DNA of 64,000 nucleotides from JAVBLP01 sp052034625 (GCA_052034625.1 JBPOII010000004.1:62001-126000), one strand, 5' to 3'. Positions 42,747 through 52,222 are shown, numbered from the stretch's first letter. Translations and numbers: made by a program. Notes: a model not told the origin generated them from the sequence alone.

Positions 42747-44047
42747 TGAATAAACAGACTTTAATTATCGGAGCAGGCATCAGCGGTCTGACAGCGGCAT
42801 ATTTTCTTAAAAAACCATATACTGTTTTGGAATCAAAACCTTATGCGGGAGGACTGTGCTGCTCTTTTTACGATAACGGTTTTACTTTTGATTGTTCCGG
42901 TCATTTTATACATATTAAAGACGAAAAAATAAAAAAACTCGTCATCAAACTTACGGGCGGAGTTGATGAGATAACAAGAAATGCTTCTATCTATATTAAT
43001 TCCGGTTTTGTTCCTTTTCCTTTCCAAGCAAATCTTTTTTATCTTGACGACAAAACAAAAAAAGAGTGCGTTGACGGTATTCTCAAAAGAAAAGAGACTG
43101 ATATTAAACCGGAAATGCCTTTTAATGAATGGTCGGAAGCGATGTTTGGAAAAGGCATAACAAAATATTTCATGAAACCCTATAATCAAAAACTGTGGAG
43201 TTATGATCTTTCAAAAATGACAGCAGAATGGACAGGACCTTTTGTGCCGAAACCCGATGCAGAAAGTATCGTACAATCTGCCTATGCAAAAAATAAAAAG
43301 ACTTATGGTTATAATAGCGTTTTTTATTATCCGAAAGAAAAAGGCTGTCAGGCTTTGATAGATGGTCTTTTAAAGAAAGTTAAAGTAAATCTAAACTCTA
43401 AAACTTCTAAAATAGATCTGAAAAATAAAACTGTACATACAGAGAACGGACAGAAATTCAAATTCGACAATATAATATCAACACAGCCGCTGAATGAACT
43501 TATAAAACAGATACAAAATGTGCCTCAAAGTATTAAGAATGCAGCTGAAAAACTTATATGCAGCTCTGTAAGGTGTGTAAATATAGGTATAATATCTAGA
43601 AAAGGCATACCAGCAGCTCTTAAGAACAGGCATTGGATATATATCCCAGAGAAAGACTTTCCGTTTTACAGAATAGGTATTTATTCCAATGTAAATAAAA
43701 AAGCGGCTCCGAAAAACGGTTATAGTTTTTATGTGGAGTTTTCAAGTAATAACGGGAAGTATAAAAACAGCGAGAATGTTATTACCAATATGAAAAAAGC
43801 CGGTTTTATAAGGGAAGAAGATGAAATAGCTTCTATAAATGTAATTGATATGCCTTATGCCTATGTTATTTTCGATAAGAATAGAAAAAAAGCACTTGAT
43901 ACTATCATGGCTTATTTGAACAAGCACAATATTTATTCCATAGGGCGTTATGGCGCATGGGAATATTCTTTTATTGAAAAGAATATTAAAGACGCTAAAG
44001 AAACTGTCGAAAAGTTAAATAAATGCGGAGTCAAAAATGTCACTTAA
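42746..44047 (+). CDS. FAD-dependent amine oxidoreductase/UDP-galactopyranose mutase-like protein
   Basis: 433 aa. The N-terminal FAD-binding Rossmann motif 'LIIGAGISGLTAAYFL' ends in an acidic residue, 'VLESKPYAGGLC'. 'FDCSGHFIHIKDEKI' and 'YNQKLWSYDLSKMTAEW' resemble the protoporphyrinogen oxidase-like and UGM-like proteins found in polysaccharide loci. The C-terminal 'YSIGRYGAWEYSFIEKNIKDAKETVEKL' is the usual second FAD contact region. The substrate is unknown; a nucleotide or lipid-linked sugar is likely from context. It overlaps the SDR gene by 11 nt. Confidence 0.78.
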   Translation: MNKQTLIIGAGISGLTAAYFLKKPYTVLESKPYAGGLCCSFYDNGFTFDCSGHFIHIKDEKIKKLVIKLTGGVDEITRNASIYINSGFVPFPFQANLFYLDDKTKKECVDGILKRKETDIKPEMPFNEWSEAMFGKGITKYFMKPYNQKLWSYDLSKMTAEWTGPFVPKPDAESIVQSAYAKNKKTYGYNSVFYYPKEKGCQALIDGLLKKVKVNLNSKTSKIDLKNKTVHTENGQKFKFDNIISTQPLNELIKQIQNVPQSIKNAAEKLICSSVRCVNIGIISRKGIPAALKNRHWIYIPEKDFPFYRIGIYSNVNKKAAPKNGYSFYVEFSSNNGKYKNSENVITNMKKAGFIREEDEIASINVIDMPYAYVIFDKNRKKALDTIMAYLNKHNIYSIGRYGAWEYSFIEKNIKDAKETVEKLNKCGVKNVT

Positions 44048-44870
44048 AAAAAACAAATGCGTCATTATTGGCAATGACAGCTATCTTTTTGCCGGACTTG
44101 AAAAATTTCTTAAAAGTCCGGACATATCTTATATGGCATTTGATTCTTGGAATAATAAAGAAAATTTAAGAACTCTGCGTGATTCAGATATAGTCATAAA
44201 TTTTTCCGTTCACCCTGAGTTCTTTGCAAAAAAAATGAAACCTTCCGACATAATAGATATAGAGATAGCAAATAATTTAAAGGGTTCAGGTACAAGATTT
44301 GTTTTTTTAAGTTCAAGAAAAGTTTATGGCACAAGCAATAAGCTTAAAACTTACAAAGAAACGGATCCGCTCAAGAGTTTTGACATATATTCAGAAAACA
44401 AAATTACCGCTGAAAATGCACTTAACAGCATACTTAAAGACTCTCTTTGTGTTTTGCGCATACCTAATATTATCGGAGAACCTATCTTAAGACCCGGGTA
44501 TAAAACATTTATGGGTTGGACAACGGAAAATATTATTAAACACGGAAAAATAGTAGTAGACCAGGCTAAAGAAACTAAAAAAGATTTTATAACGAAAGAA
44601 TATTTACATAAAACTCTTGCCTATATTGCCTCAAACAGGATTAGCGGAACATTTAATGTTTCATCGGGCATTCCGCTGGAAACCGACATTCTTATGACGG
44701 CTCTTGTAGGAAAAGAGAATATTGAATTTTTAGAAAACACTGAAATAAAAGAACAGTTCGTTCTGGATAATTCCAAGATTACATCCATTACCGGAATAGA
44801 AATTACAAAAGCTGATATTTTATCAGGTGCTGAGAAATTCCGTTTGGCTTTAAATAAGATTAAACAATAG
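44037..44870 (+). CDS. NAD-dependent epimerase/dehydratase (extended SDR, RmlD-like)
   Basis: 277 aa. The SDR catalytic features are present: 'FLSSRKVYG' (Ser/Thr) and 'YSENKITAENAL' (YxxxK). The C-terminal half has 'GTFNVSSGIPLETDIL', typical of nucleotide-sugar SDRs. The N-terminal cofactor loop, 'CVIIGNDSYLFAGLEKFL', lacks the usual GxxGxxG spacing, so cofactor binding may be unusual. It acts in the glycan cassette, probably as a sugar reductase or epimerase; the substrate is unknown. Confidence 0.75.
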   Translation: MSLKKNKCVIIGNDSYLFAGLEKFLKSPDISYMAFDSWNNKENLRTLRDSDIVINFSVHPEFFAKKMKPSDIIDIEIANNLKGSGTRFVFLSSRKVYGTSNKLKTYKETDPLKSFDIYSENKITAENALNSILKDSLCVLRIPNIIGEPILRPGYKTFMGWTTENIIKHGKIVVDQAKETKKDFITKEYLHKTLAYIASNRISGTFNVSSGIPLETDILMTALVGKENIEFLENTEIKEQFVLDNSKITSITGIEITKADILSGAEKFRLALNKIKQ

Positions 44871-44889
44871 AAAAGATACGGGGAATAGT

Positions 44890-46026
44890 ATGTTGAAAGT
44901 ATGTTATATAATTACAAAATTGGAACTCGGCGGAGCACAGAAATTTACGCTTTATACAACGGAAAATTTAGATAAGGAGAATTTTAGCACTTTTCTTATT
45001 ACAGGCAGGGGCGGAATGCTTGAAGATGAAGCTGCCGAAAAAATAAAGTTATATTCACTTTCTAATCTTGTACGAGAAATATCGCCGTTAAAAGATCTTA
45101 AAGCCCTTTTTAATATAATGCAGGTCTTAAGAATAGAAAGACCGGACATTGTACACACTCACTCTTCAAAAGCAGGTATTCTAGGCAGATTAGCTGCCAA
45201 ACTTATGGGCATTAAAACAATCATTCACACTATACACGGATACAGTTTTAATGATACACAGAGCTGGTATAAAAAAAACCTTTATGTTTTCCTTGAACGT
45301 TTCTGCTCATTTTTTTCAGATAAACTTATAGTCGAAACACAAGAAGATCTCAATAAGGGAGTTGTATACAAGATAGCTAAAAAAGAAAAATTCACTATTA
45401 TAAGTTCAGGTATAGATGTTCAATATTATAAATCCTATAAACCGGATCCTTCTTTTAGAAACACCCTTACAAATAATAAAAATGCAAAAATCATAATGAC
45501 GGTAGGACCGTTTAAACCACAGAAAAATCTTCAGGATTTTATAAAAACTGCTGAAATAGTATGCAGGAAAAATGATAAAGCTATATTTTTTATAACAGGT
45601 GACGGAGAACTTAGACCTGAGCTTGAAAAACTTATAGCAGACCTTAAACTACAAGATAAAGTTATACTGTTGGGCTGGAGAAGGGATATAATAGAACTTT
45701 TGTCAGCCTGCGATATTTTCGTAATGACTTCACTTTGGGAAGGATTACCGCGCACAATACTTGATGCTATGTGCCGTGCTAAACCCGTCATAGCAAATGC
45801 TGTAGGAGGGATACCAGAAGTTATAGAAAACGGAAAAAACGGTTTTCTTACAAAACCTTATGACATTGCTGATACGTCAGACAAGATAATAACTTTACTT
45901 CAAAATGAAAATCTTATGCTTAAAATAGGAGAAAATGCAAAAGCTTCCATAGACGAAAAATACGATATAAACTATGGCGTAAAACAACAGGAAATCCTAT
46001 ATCAAAATCTCTATCCAAACAAATAA
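44890..46026 (+). CDS. Family 4 glycosyltransferase
   Basis: 378 aa, GT-B fold. The N-terminal 'YIITKLELGGAQKFTLYTTENLD' and 'IVHTHSSKAGILGRLAAKLMGIKTIIHTIHG' are typical of GT4 enzymes in capsule/O-antigen loci (pimB/wcaL type). The C-terminal donor domain has 'VGPFKPQKNLQDFIKTA', 'LLGWRRDIIELLSACDIFVMTSLWEGLPRTILDAM' (E-x7-E region) and 'VGGIPEVIENGKNGFL'. It is cytoplasmic, probably membrane-associated, and adds a sugar to a lipid-linked intermediate. It is the last gene of the cassette; a 184-nt gap follows with no terminator or RNA gene that I can see. Confidence 0.88.
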   Translation: MLKVCYIITKLELGGAQKFTLYTTENLDKENFSTFLITGRGGMLEDEAAEKIKLYSLSNLVREISPLKDLKALFNIMQVLRIERPDIVHTHSSKAGILGRLAAKLMGIKTIIHTIHGYSFNDTQSWYKKNLYVFLERFCSFFSDKLIVETQEDLNKGVVYKIAKKEKFTIISSGIDVQYYKSYKPDPSFRNTLTNNKNAKIIMTVGPFKPQKNLQDFIKTAEIVCRKNDKAIFFITGDGELRPELEKLIADLKLQDKVILLGWRRDIIELLSACDIFVMTSLWEGLPRTILDAMCRAKPVIANAVGGIPEVIENGKNGFLTKPYDIADTSDKIITLLQNENLMLKIGENAKASIDEKYDINYGVKQQEILYQNLYPNK

Positions 46027-46210
46027 TAAAATTCAACTCTTCAAGTTCAAGCGTCAATTCTTTACGGTAAGGTGTCGTACAAACATATAAAAACCTTGTA
46101 CACATCGCACACGCATACTGTAAATTATAAGAATTATTTAAAAAACCAATGTATTTTTATTTAATATACGCTAGTATTATATTAGTAAAATATTTAGCTA
46201 AAGGTATAAA

Positions 46211-47233
46211 ATGAAAATCGTACAATTCTTAAAACCATTGTTAATTATCTCTGTAATTTTCACAGTCTTCTTTGCGATTTTTTTCATTTCTCCATGGCCT
46301 CAAATACTATACCTTAAACACTTATACAGTAAGTTCGGTTATACTTTGCCTGAAAATTATCAATCTTATAAAGAAAATGTTAACTTTAATCGTAATATTG
46401 ATTACGGATCGCGCTATTCTCAAGGCGTACTCGATATTATCACTCCGAAAGATGCCGACGGCAGCGAAAAGGTTATTTTTTGGATGCACGGCGGTGCCTT
46501 TATCGGAGGGGATAAAACCGATGTTGAGCATTTTATGGTCATGCTTGCAAATGAAGGTTATTCAATAGTAAATGTAAATTATGGATCTGCACCGAAATAC
46601 CGTTATCCCGTGCCGTTAAAGCAATTGGAAGAGGCATATTTATTTATAAAGGAAAATGCAGAAGAATATAATCTTGATGTTTATAAAGCATATTTTGGAG
46701 GGGATTCTGCAGGCGCCCAGATAGCAGCACAATTTTTGAACTTTCAGACAAATCCCAAATATGCACGTGCAGTAAACGAGGCTCTTGGGGGAATGTATCT
46801 GGAAAATGTTATTGATGCGGAAGATATTGGAGGTGCTTTACTCTTTTGCGGACCTTATGATCTTGAATCACTTATAAATCCTCCTGCCAACACTATGCTT
46901 CTTCCATTCAGAAAGATAGGATGGGCATATTTCGGTTCAAAAGATACTAAAAACCCTTGTATTGCTTTAAGCAGCATTAGCGATAAAGTTTCCGAAAATT
47001 TTCCACCGGCTTTTATAATTGACGGAAATTCTTTTTCTTTTGAAGATCAGGCAAAAGAACTTGAAAAAAACTTAATTGAAAAAGGTGTTTATGTAAAAAG
47101 TTTTTTTCTACCCAAAGAACAAGGCATTTTAAAGCATCAATATCAATTTTATCTTGATGAAAAGCATGCTATTGAAACCCTTGGAGAAGTTATAGATTTT
47201 CTTAATGATACCTCTTCATTTCCTAAAGAATAA
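46211..47233 (+). CDS. Membrane-anchored alpha/beta hydrolase (HSL/esterase-like)
   Basis: 340 aa. An N-terminal hydrophobic anchor (about 8-30) places the enzyme outside the inner membrane. The oxyanion-hole motif 'WMHGGAFIGGDK' and nucleophile elbow 'GGDSAGAQIAAQ' are those of the hormone-sensitive-lipase/carboxylesterase group. The acid is probably in 'IDGNSFSFEDQA' and the His in 'GILKHQYQF'. It could be a polysaccharide or lipid (de)acylase given the upstream glycan genes. It has its own AAAGG ribosome-binding site and appears to be a separate unit. The substrate is unknown. Confidence 0.8.
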   Translation: MKIVQFLKPLLIISVIFTVFFAIFFISPWPQILYLKHLYSKFGYTLPENYQSYKENVNFNRNIDYGSRYSQGVLDIITPKDADGSEKVIFWMHGGAFIGGDKTDVEHFMVMLANEGYSIVNVNYGSAPKYRYPVPLKQLEEAYLFIKENAEEYNLDVYKAYFGGDSAGAQIAAQFLNFQTNPKYARAVNEALGGMYLENVIDAEDIGGALLFCGPYDLESLINPPANTMLLPFRKIGWAYFGSKDTKNPCIALSSISDKVSENFPPAFIIDGNSFSFEDQAKELEKNLIEKGVYVKSFFLPKEQGILKHQYQFYLDEKHAIETLGEVIDFLNDTSSFPKE

Positions 47234-47353
47234 AAAATACAATCAAAAAACTATTATCATTAAAGCAATACAGAAACCCTCCTTTTTATACAAAACAAAT
47301 ATTTAAAGAGCTTATGTCGTGCGTGGAATTTTAACTTACCTTACTGTTTCATA

Positions 47354-47382
47354 TTAAAAAAAGTGTTTAAAATTGATATAAT
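47354..47382 (+). promoter_or_regulatory. Promoter of miaB, leaderless arrangement
   Basis: TTAAAA (47354-47359), a 17-nt spacer and a perfect TATAAT (47377-47382) 7 nt before the ATG at 47390. No Shine-Dalgarno sequence is present. Confidence 0.65.
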
Positions 47383-47389
47383 TTTGAAT

Positions 47390-48649
47390 ATGAATTATTT
47401 TATTGAAACTATCGGCTGTCAAATGAATGTATGCGATTCTGATGTTTTAGGTTCGCAATTATCCTCATTTGGCATTTTTAGAGTTGACACTATTCCTGAT
47501 GCTGATATTGTGATACTCAATACTTGTTCTATTAGAGCACAAGCTGAGCAAAAGGCTTTTTCATTTCTTGGAAGGGCCGAAGAGTTTAAAAAAGAAATAA
47601 AGCCAGATCTTAAAATAGTCGTGATAGGTTGCATGGCTGAAAGACTCGGAAAGAAGATCAGTAAACGCTTTCATAGCGTTGACCTTATTATAGGCGCAAA
47701 AGATATAGATAATGCAGCTATTAAAATAATTAACCTTTGCGGCATAGATAAAAGCATTAAAACAAACATATCAAATGAAAGATCCGATATTATACGCTAT
47801 GTTACTATAATGAGAGGCTGTGACAATTACTGCTCATATTGTGTAGTTCCTTATGTTAGAGGTCCTGAGTTCAGTATTGACAGTACGGAAATAGTTAATA
47901 GTTGCCGGAAAATGACGGAAAACGGTGCAAGAGAAATAATGCTTCTCGGACAAAACGTGAACTCTTATAAATACAATGATATTGATTTTGCCGCCTTAAT
48001 CAAAGAGGTTGCAAAGATCGAAAAGATCAAAAGAATAAGGTTTATGACAAATCATCCTAAAGATTTAAATGATAATCTGATAGAAACAATGGCTTCAGAG
48101 CCGAAAGTATGCCGTCATATACATCTGCCTATGCAGTCAGCCTCAAACAATATTTTAAAAAAAATGAACAGAAAATATACATTTGAACATTATATGGACC
48201 TTATCAAAAAGCTTAGGGACAAAATGCCTGATATTAATATAACGACCGATATTATCGTAGGTTTTCCGGGAGAAACTGAGGAAGATTTTCAGGCAACCCT
48301 GAATGCCGTAAAAGAAATACGTTTCGGCGGCTTATATGTTTTCAGATATTCATCCCGCCCAAATACAAAAGCGGCTGCTATGAATGATGATATACCTTTT
48401 GAGGAAAAGAAAAGAAGACATGCGATAATACTTGAAGAATCTAACAAAATCTCAATAGAGATAGTTTCTTCTATGGCAAATACCGTACAGGAAGTGCTTG
48501 CTGAAAAAGAAGAAAATGGAGTAATTGAAGCAAGGACAAGGAGCGGCAGAAAAGTCTTTACAAAAGGCGGTGCTGAGCATCTTGGGGAGCAGCTTAATAT
48601 TATGATAAAGGAAACTAAAATAAATTCATTGTTTGGCGACATAATATGA
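47390..48649 (+). CDS. miaB: tRNA-2-methylthio-N6-dimethylallyladenosine synthase MiaB
   Basis: 419 aa from the ATG at 47390. An upstream in-frame GTG (47363) is rejected because it precedes the -10 box. A radical-SAM methylthiotransferase that converts i6A37 to ms2i6A37 in tRNA. The N-terminal [4Fe-4S] Cys residues are in 'ETIGCQMNVCDS', 'LNTCSIR' and 'VIGCMAER'. The radical-SAM motif is 'RGCDNYCSYCVVPYVRG'. 'LLGQNVNSY', 'HLPMQSASN' and a C-terminal TRAM domain follow. It shares this region with miaA, whose product it needs. Confidence 0.95.
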   Translation: MNYFIETIGCQMNVCDSDVLGSQLSSFGIFRVDTIPDADIVILNTCSIRAQAEQKAFSFLGRAEEFKKEIKPDLKIVVIGCMAERLGKKISKRFHSVDLIIGAKDIDNAAIKIINLCGIDKSIKTNISNERSDIIRYVTIMRGCDNYCSYCVVPYVRGPEFSIDSTEIVNSCRKMTENGAREIMLLGQNVNSYKYNDIDFAALIKEVAKIEKIKRIRFMTNHPKDLNDNLIETMASEPKVCRHIHLPMQSASNNILKKMNRKYTFEHYMDLIKKLRDKMPDINITTDIIVGFPGETEEDFQATLNAVKEIRFGGLYVFRYSSRPNTKAAAMNDDIPFEEKKRRHAIILEESNKISIEIVSSMANTVQEVLAEKEENGVIEARTRSGRKVFTKGGAEHLGEQLNIMIKETKINSLFGDII

Positions 48650-49227
48650 AAAAACGTAAATTATTTATTATTTTGGCTTCACTTTTGTTTATTATGGCAG
48701 TTTTTTCTCTAATATATATCGGCAAAAAAACAGGCATGCCGGATAAAAATCCATATATTAGTATTATAGAGATGTACTCGGAAAAATACGGTGTAGACAG
48801 ACTTCTTATTGAAGCCGTTATGAAAAGAGAATCCAATATAAATAAAAATGCCGTTTCAGCAAAAGGTGCAGTGGGACTTATGCAGATAATGCCAAGGACA
48901 GCCGAAGAGATAGCCCTGCAGCTCGGTATAGGAAATTATAATGCTGAAATGCTTAAAGATCCTGAGATAAATATAATGTTTGGAACTTATTATTTAAGCT
49001 GGCTGACATCATATTACAATAATAATCTGATCCTTGCACTTGCTGCATATAATGCAGGCATAGGAAATGTTGATATTTGGTATGAGGAAGATCCAAAAGT
49101 TGGAAAATGCATATCAAAGATACCGTTTAAAGAAACAAAACGCCACACAAGAGGAATAGTATTTACATATAAAGTATATAAAGGAGTAGACAAATTAAAA
49201 AGAGCGATGACAAAAACTCCACGCTGA
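48646..49227 (+). CDS. Slt-type lytic transglycosylase
   Basis: 193 aa. One N-terminal hydrophobic anchor or signal (about 5-24) exports the enzyme to the periplasm, where it cleaves peptidoglycan glycan strands. The SLT fold runs from 'YGVDRLLIEAVMKRESNINKNAVS', with the catalytic Glu in 'RESN'. 'KGAVGLMQIMPRTAEEIA', 'NIMFGTYYLSWL' and 'ALAAYNAGIGNVDIW' follow. It is co-transcribed with miaB (4-nt overlap). Its end contains the ribosome-binding site AGGAG (49182-49186) that I assign to mutS. Confidence 0.92.
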   Translation: MKKRKLFIILASLLFIMAVFSLIYIGKKTGMPDKNPYISIIEMYSEKYGVDRLLIEAVMKRESNINKNAVSAKGAVGLMQIMPRTAEEIALQLGIGNYNAEMLKDPEINIMFGTYYLSWLTSYYNNNLILALAAYNAGIGNVDIWYEEDPKVGKCISKIPFKETKRHTRGIVFTYKVYKGVDKLKRAMTKTPR

Positions 49228-51767
49228 CACCTTTAATGCAGCAATACTGGAATATAAAAGCCAACTATCCCGGAATGATACTTTTTTTCCGTTTGGGAGA
49301 CTTTTATGAAATGTTCGGCGATGATGCGGTAAGAGCGGCTCCGATTATGGAAGTTGTGCTTACTCAAAGGGGCGGCACGCCTATGTGCGGTGTTCCATAT
49401 CATTCAGTAAATACCTATCTCAGAAAACTTATAAATAAAGGTTTTAAAGCAGCGATATGCGAACAGCTTGAAGAACCTGGAGCTTCAAAGGGCATAGTTA
49501 AAAGAGGTGTTACAAGAATAATCACTCCGGGAACAGTACTTGAAGACACACTTCTTGAATCAAAACAAAATAATTTTCTTATGTCTGTGATTTTCGATGA
49601 GAACTTTTCTTCCGGTGCTTTTGCGGCTGCTGATATTTCAACGGGAGAATTCTTTACCGCGGAAACAGATATAAAGAATTTTGAAGCCGAGATAGCAAAA
49701 TATGCTCCCGGTGAAATAATTTTTTCAGATTCAAATCTTTCAAATCCAAAGGTAGCCGCTTTTACTGAAAAACTTATAACACCGGTTTCGCAAGTTAATG
49801 ATAATTATTTTGATCCGGACTCTTCAAAAAGAATAATAAAAGAGATTTTAGGCGATCATGCTATAAAAACTTTCGGCCTTGATAAAGAAGAGATAGTACG
49901 TGCCTGCGGAGCCATACTTGCATATGCAAAGGAAACACAACCGCAAAGCACTGGCATTTTTTCTTCAATAAAGTTTATACGAAATTCCGAGTTTATGCAT
50001 TTGGACGGCGTAGCTGTTAAAAATCTTGAGCTCTTAACTTCAATGGCTACAGGTAAAACTGAAAATTCTCTTCTTGATATTATAGATGCGACAAAAACAC
50101 CTATGGGTGCAAGAACAATAAGACAATGGCTTATAAAACCGCTTATGAACCTTGATAAAATAAAAAACCGCCAGAGAGCGGTAAATTATTTTATTGAAAA
50201 CGGCGATATAAGAAGGGATATATCAGAAAAATTTAAAAGTGTTTCAGATATTGAAAGAATAATAGCAAGGATATCTACTGGCTCAGCAGGTCCAAGAGAT
50301 TTGACCGCTCTTAAAGATTCTCTTGAAATTATAAACGAGGTCTCTGAAATACTAAAGACCACTGAAGGACTCAAAGCTGATATACCAAAAAATGAAGAAG
50401 TAATAAAGAAGATATCGGAACATATCGTTGATGAACCGCCGGTAACGCTTAAAGACGGCAATGTAATAAGAACGGGGATAAGTCCGGAACTCGACGAGTT
50501 AAGAAAAATTTCTACCGATACAAAAACTTATATATCCAATTTAGAAACAAAAGAAAGACAGGCATCAGGTATCAATAATCTCAAGATAGGTTATACTTCG
50601 GTTTTCGGATATTATTTAGAAATAACAAAATCAAATATTCATCTCGCACCTAAACACTATATCAGAAAGCAGACGCTTATAAATAGCGAAAGATATATAA
50701 CCGAAGAACTTAAAACTCTTGAAGAAAAAATCCTTTCGGCTCAAGAAAAGACGCTCAGGCTTGAAAGCGATATTTTCAATACTTTAAAAGAAGAGATTAC
50801 ATTATTTACAGGCGACATTTTGAAGACTTCGCAGATAACAGCGGAAATAGATATTTTCTGCGGTTTTGCAATAAATGCCATAGAGTACAATTATTGCTGT
50901 CCTGAAATGACTGATGATAATGATCTTTACATAATTGAGGGCAGACATCCCGTAGTTGAAAGAATATTAAAAAGCGGGGAATTCGTAGCTAATGATATAT
51001 CTTTCTGCCAGGAATCAAGAATATTAATACTTACAGGACCGAATATGTCCGGTAAATCCACATATTTAAGACAAACAGCCTTGATAGCCATTATGGCTCA
51101 AACAGGTTCTTTTGTGCCGGCACAAAGCGCAAAAATAGGGCTTATAGACAGGATATTTACAAGGATAGGCGCCGGTGACAATCTTGCCGGTGGGGAATCC
51201 ACTTTTATGGTCGAAATGACCGAAACGGCAAATATACTTAATCAGTACACTGAAAAAAGCCTTATTGTTCTTGATGAAGTAGGAAGGGGAACTTCCACCT
51301 ATGACGGTATGTCTATAGCTTGGGCGATAATAGAATTCCTTGCCGACACTAAAAGACAGTCTAATAAAGGTTCTAAAGTTTTATTCGCTACTCATTATTT
51401 TGAACTTACAGATCTTGCAAACAAACATGAAGGTATAAGCAATTTCAGCGTTGATGTAAAAGAATGGAACGGAGATGTCGTTTTCCTTCATAAAATTGTA
51501 GAAGGAAGTGCCGACAGATCCTATGGTATACATGTTGCAAAGATCGCAGGTATTCCGCACTGGATAATTGAAAGAGCAAATAGAATACTAAAGAAACTTG
51601 AAGCCAATCAAATAGATCCATCCAAACATAAAGAAAGCGATCAAATAGAGTTTTTTTGTACAACTGAGCCTCAAATTTTAGTAGAATTAAGGAATGTTGA
51701 TATTGAGCGATTAAGCCCAATGGAAGCATTTAACCTTTTAAGAGAATGGAAAGAAAAATACAAATGA
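49194..51767 (+). CDS. mutS: DNA mismatch repair protein MutS (ATT start proposed)
   Basis: 857 aa if started at ATT 49194. The first ATG (49236) falls inside the conserved MutS N-terminus: the upstream frame reads 'STLTPLMQQYWNIK', matching the family (TPMMQQY), and has no stop. ATT 49194 has an AGGAG 7 nt upstream; the ATG has no ribosome-binding site. Mismatch-binding F-x-E is in 'GDFYEMF'. The ATPase has Walker A 'TGPNMSGKSTYLRQ', 'GGESTFMVEM', Walker B 'LIVLDEVGRGTSTYDG' and 'FATHYFEL'. The C-terminus is short. It overlaps the transglycosylase gene by 34 nt. Confidence 0.93.
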   Translation: MKKSDDKNSTLTPLMQQYWNIKANYPGMILFFRLGDFYEMFGDDAVRAAPIMEVVLTQRGGTPMCGVPYHSVNTYLRKLINKGFKAAICEQLEEPGASKGIVKRGVTRIITPGTVLEDTLLESKQNNFLMSVIFDENFSSGAFAAADISTGEFFTAETDIKNFEAEIAKYAPGEIIFSDSNLSNPKVAAFTEKLITPVSQVNDNYFDPDSSKRIIKEILGDHAIKTFGLDKEEIVRACGAILAYAKETQPQSTGIFSSIKFIRNSEFMHLDGVAVKNLELLTSMATGKTENSLLDIIDATKTPMGARTIRQWLIKPLMNLDKIKNRQRAVNYFIENGDIRRDISEKFKSVSDIERIIARISTGSAGPRDLTALKDSLEIINEVSEILKTTEGLKADIPKNEEVIKKISEHIVDEPPVTLKDGNVIRTGISPELDELRKISTDTKTYISNLETKERQASGINNLKIGYTSVFGYYLEITKSNIHLAPKHYIRKQTLINSERYITEELKTLEEKILSAQEKTLRLESDIFNTLKEEITLFTGDILKTSQITAEIDIFCGFAINAIEYNYCCPEMTDDNDLYIIEGRHPVVERILKSGEFVANDISFCQESRILILTGPNMSGKSTYLRQTALIAIMAQTGSFVPAQSAKIGLIDRIFTRIGAGDNLAGGESTFMVEMTETANILNQYTEKSLIVLDEVGRGTSTYDGMSIAWAIIEFLADTKRQSNKGSKVLFATHYFELTDLANKHEGISNFSVDVKEWNGDVVFLHKIVEGSADRSYGIHVAKIAGIPHWIIERANRILKKLEANQIDPSKHKESDQIEFFCTTEPQILVELRNVDIERLSPMEAFNLLREWKEKYK

Positions 51768-51795
51768 GGTCTTAAGACCTGAAACGGGGGAAGTT

Positions 51796-52221
51796 ATGGT
51801 TGAAAAAAGAAAAAACCGAAGAATGCCGATTATTAAACAATTTGGCGAACCTGTAATGCTGCAGTTTAATGAAAAGTCAGTTCCCGGAGTTATTCTTGAC
51901 TTATCTGCTGAAGGTGTTTCAATGATGACTTATGCAAATATTCCAGTAGGCACGGAAATATGTATAAGCATAGACATTCCGAGTTTGAAAACCGGACCGA
52001 TAAACGGTAAAGTAGTTTGGACTGTTCCTAAAGGCGATATGTGGCGTATGGGAATTCATATTTCCACTATCAACTCTCTTGATTCAAAACAGATCAACAG
52101 AATGGCTATTGATTTTAATGATTGTGAAAATAAGATCCTTTTGGGAGTTCCCGATGTTTGTTTTTTAAAGTGCTCGTATTATAAGATCTGCAATAAACCC
52201 CAAAAGATAAAATCAGAGTAA
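51796..52221 (+). CDS. PilZ-domain protein with cysteine-rich tail
   Basis: 141 aa. The PilZ c-di-GMP-binding pattern is present: an N-terminal basic 'KRKNRRMP' (RxxxR-like), 'ILDLSAEGVSMMTY' ([D/N]xSxxG), and 'VVWTVPKGDMWRMGIHIS' closing the barrel. The last ~32 residues contain Cys at about 110, 122, 126 and 132 (C-x11-C-x3-C-x5-C), not part of a normal PilZ domain, and could bind a metal or form disulfides. A strong GGGGGAAG ribosome-binding site precedes the ATG. It sits between mutS and mutL; its target may be one of the pilus systems. Confidence 0.8.
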   Translation: MVEKRKNRRMPIIKQFGEPVMLQFNEKSVPGVILDLSAEGVSMMTYANIPVGTEICISIDIPSLKTGPINGKVVWTVPKGDMWRMGIHISTINSLDSKQINRMAIDFNDCENKILLGVPDVCFLKCSYYKICNKPQKIKSE

Positions 52222-52222
52222 A

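Noticed and set aside
45920..46105. Minus-strand 61-codon frame at the end of the GT4 gene
   Set aside because: Mostly antisense to a conserved gene, no Shine-Dalgarno and no recognisable family.
46027..46210. tRNA or small RNA in the gap before the hydrolase gene
   Set aside because: No cloverleaf, no conserved T-loop and no terminator could be found.
47363..47389. GTG start for miaB
   Set aside because: It lies upstream of the TATAAT at 47377, so it would not be on the transcript; the family N-terminus matches the ATG at 47390.
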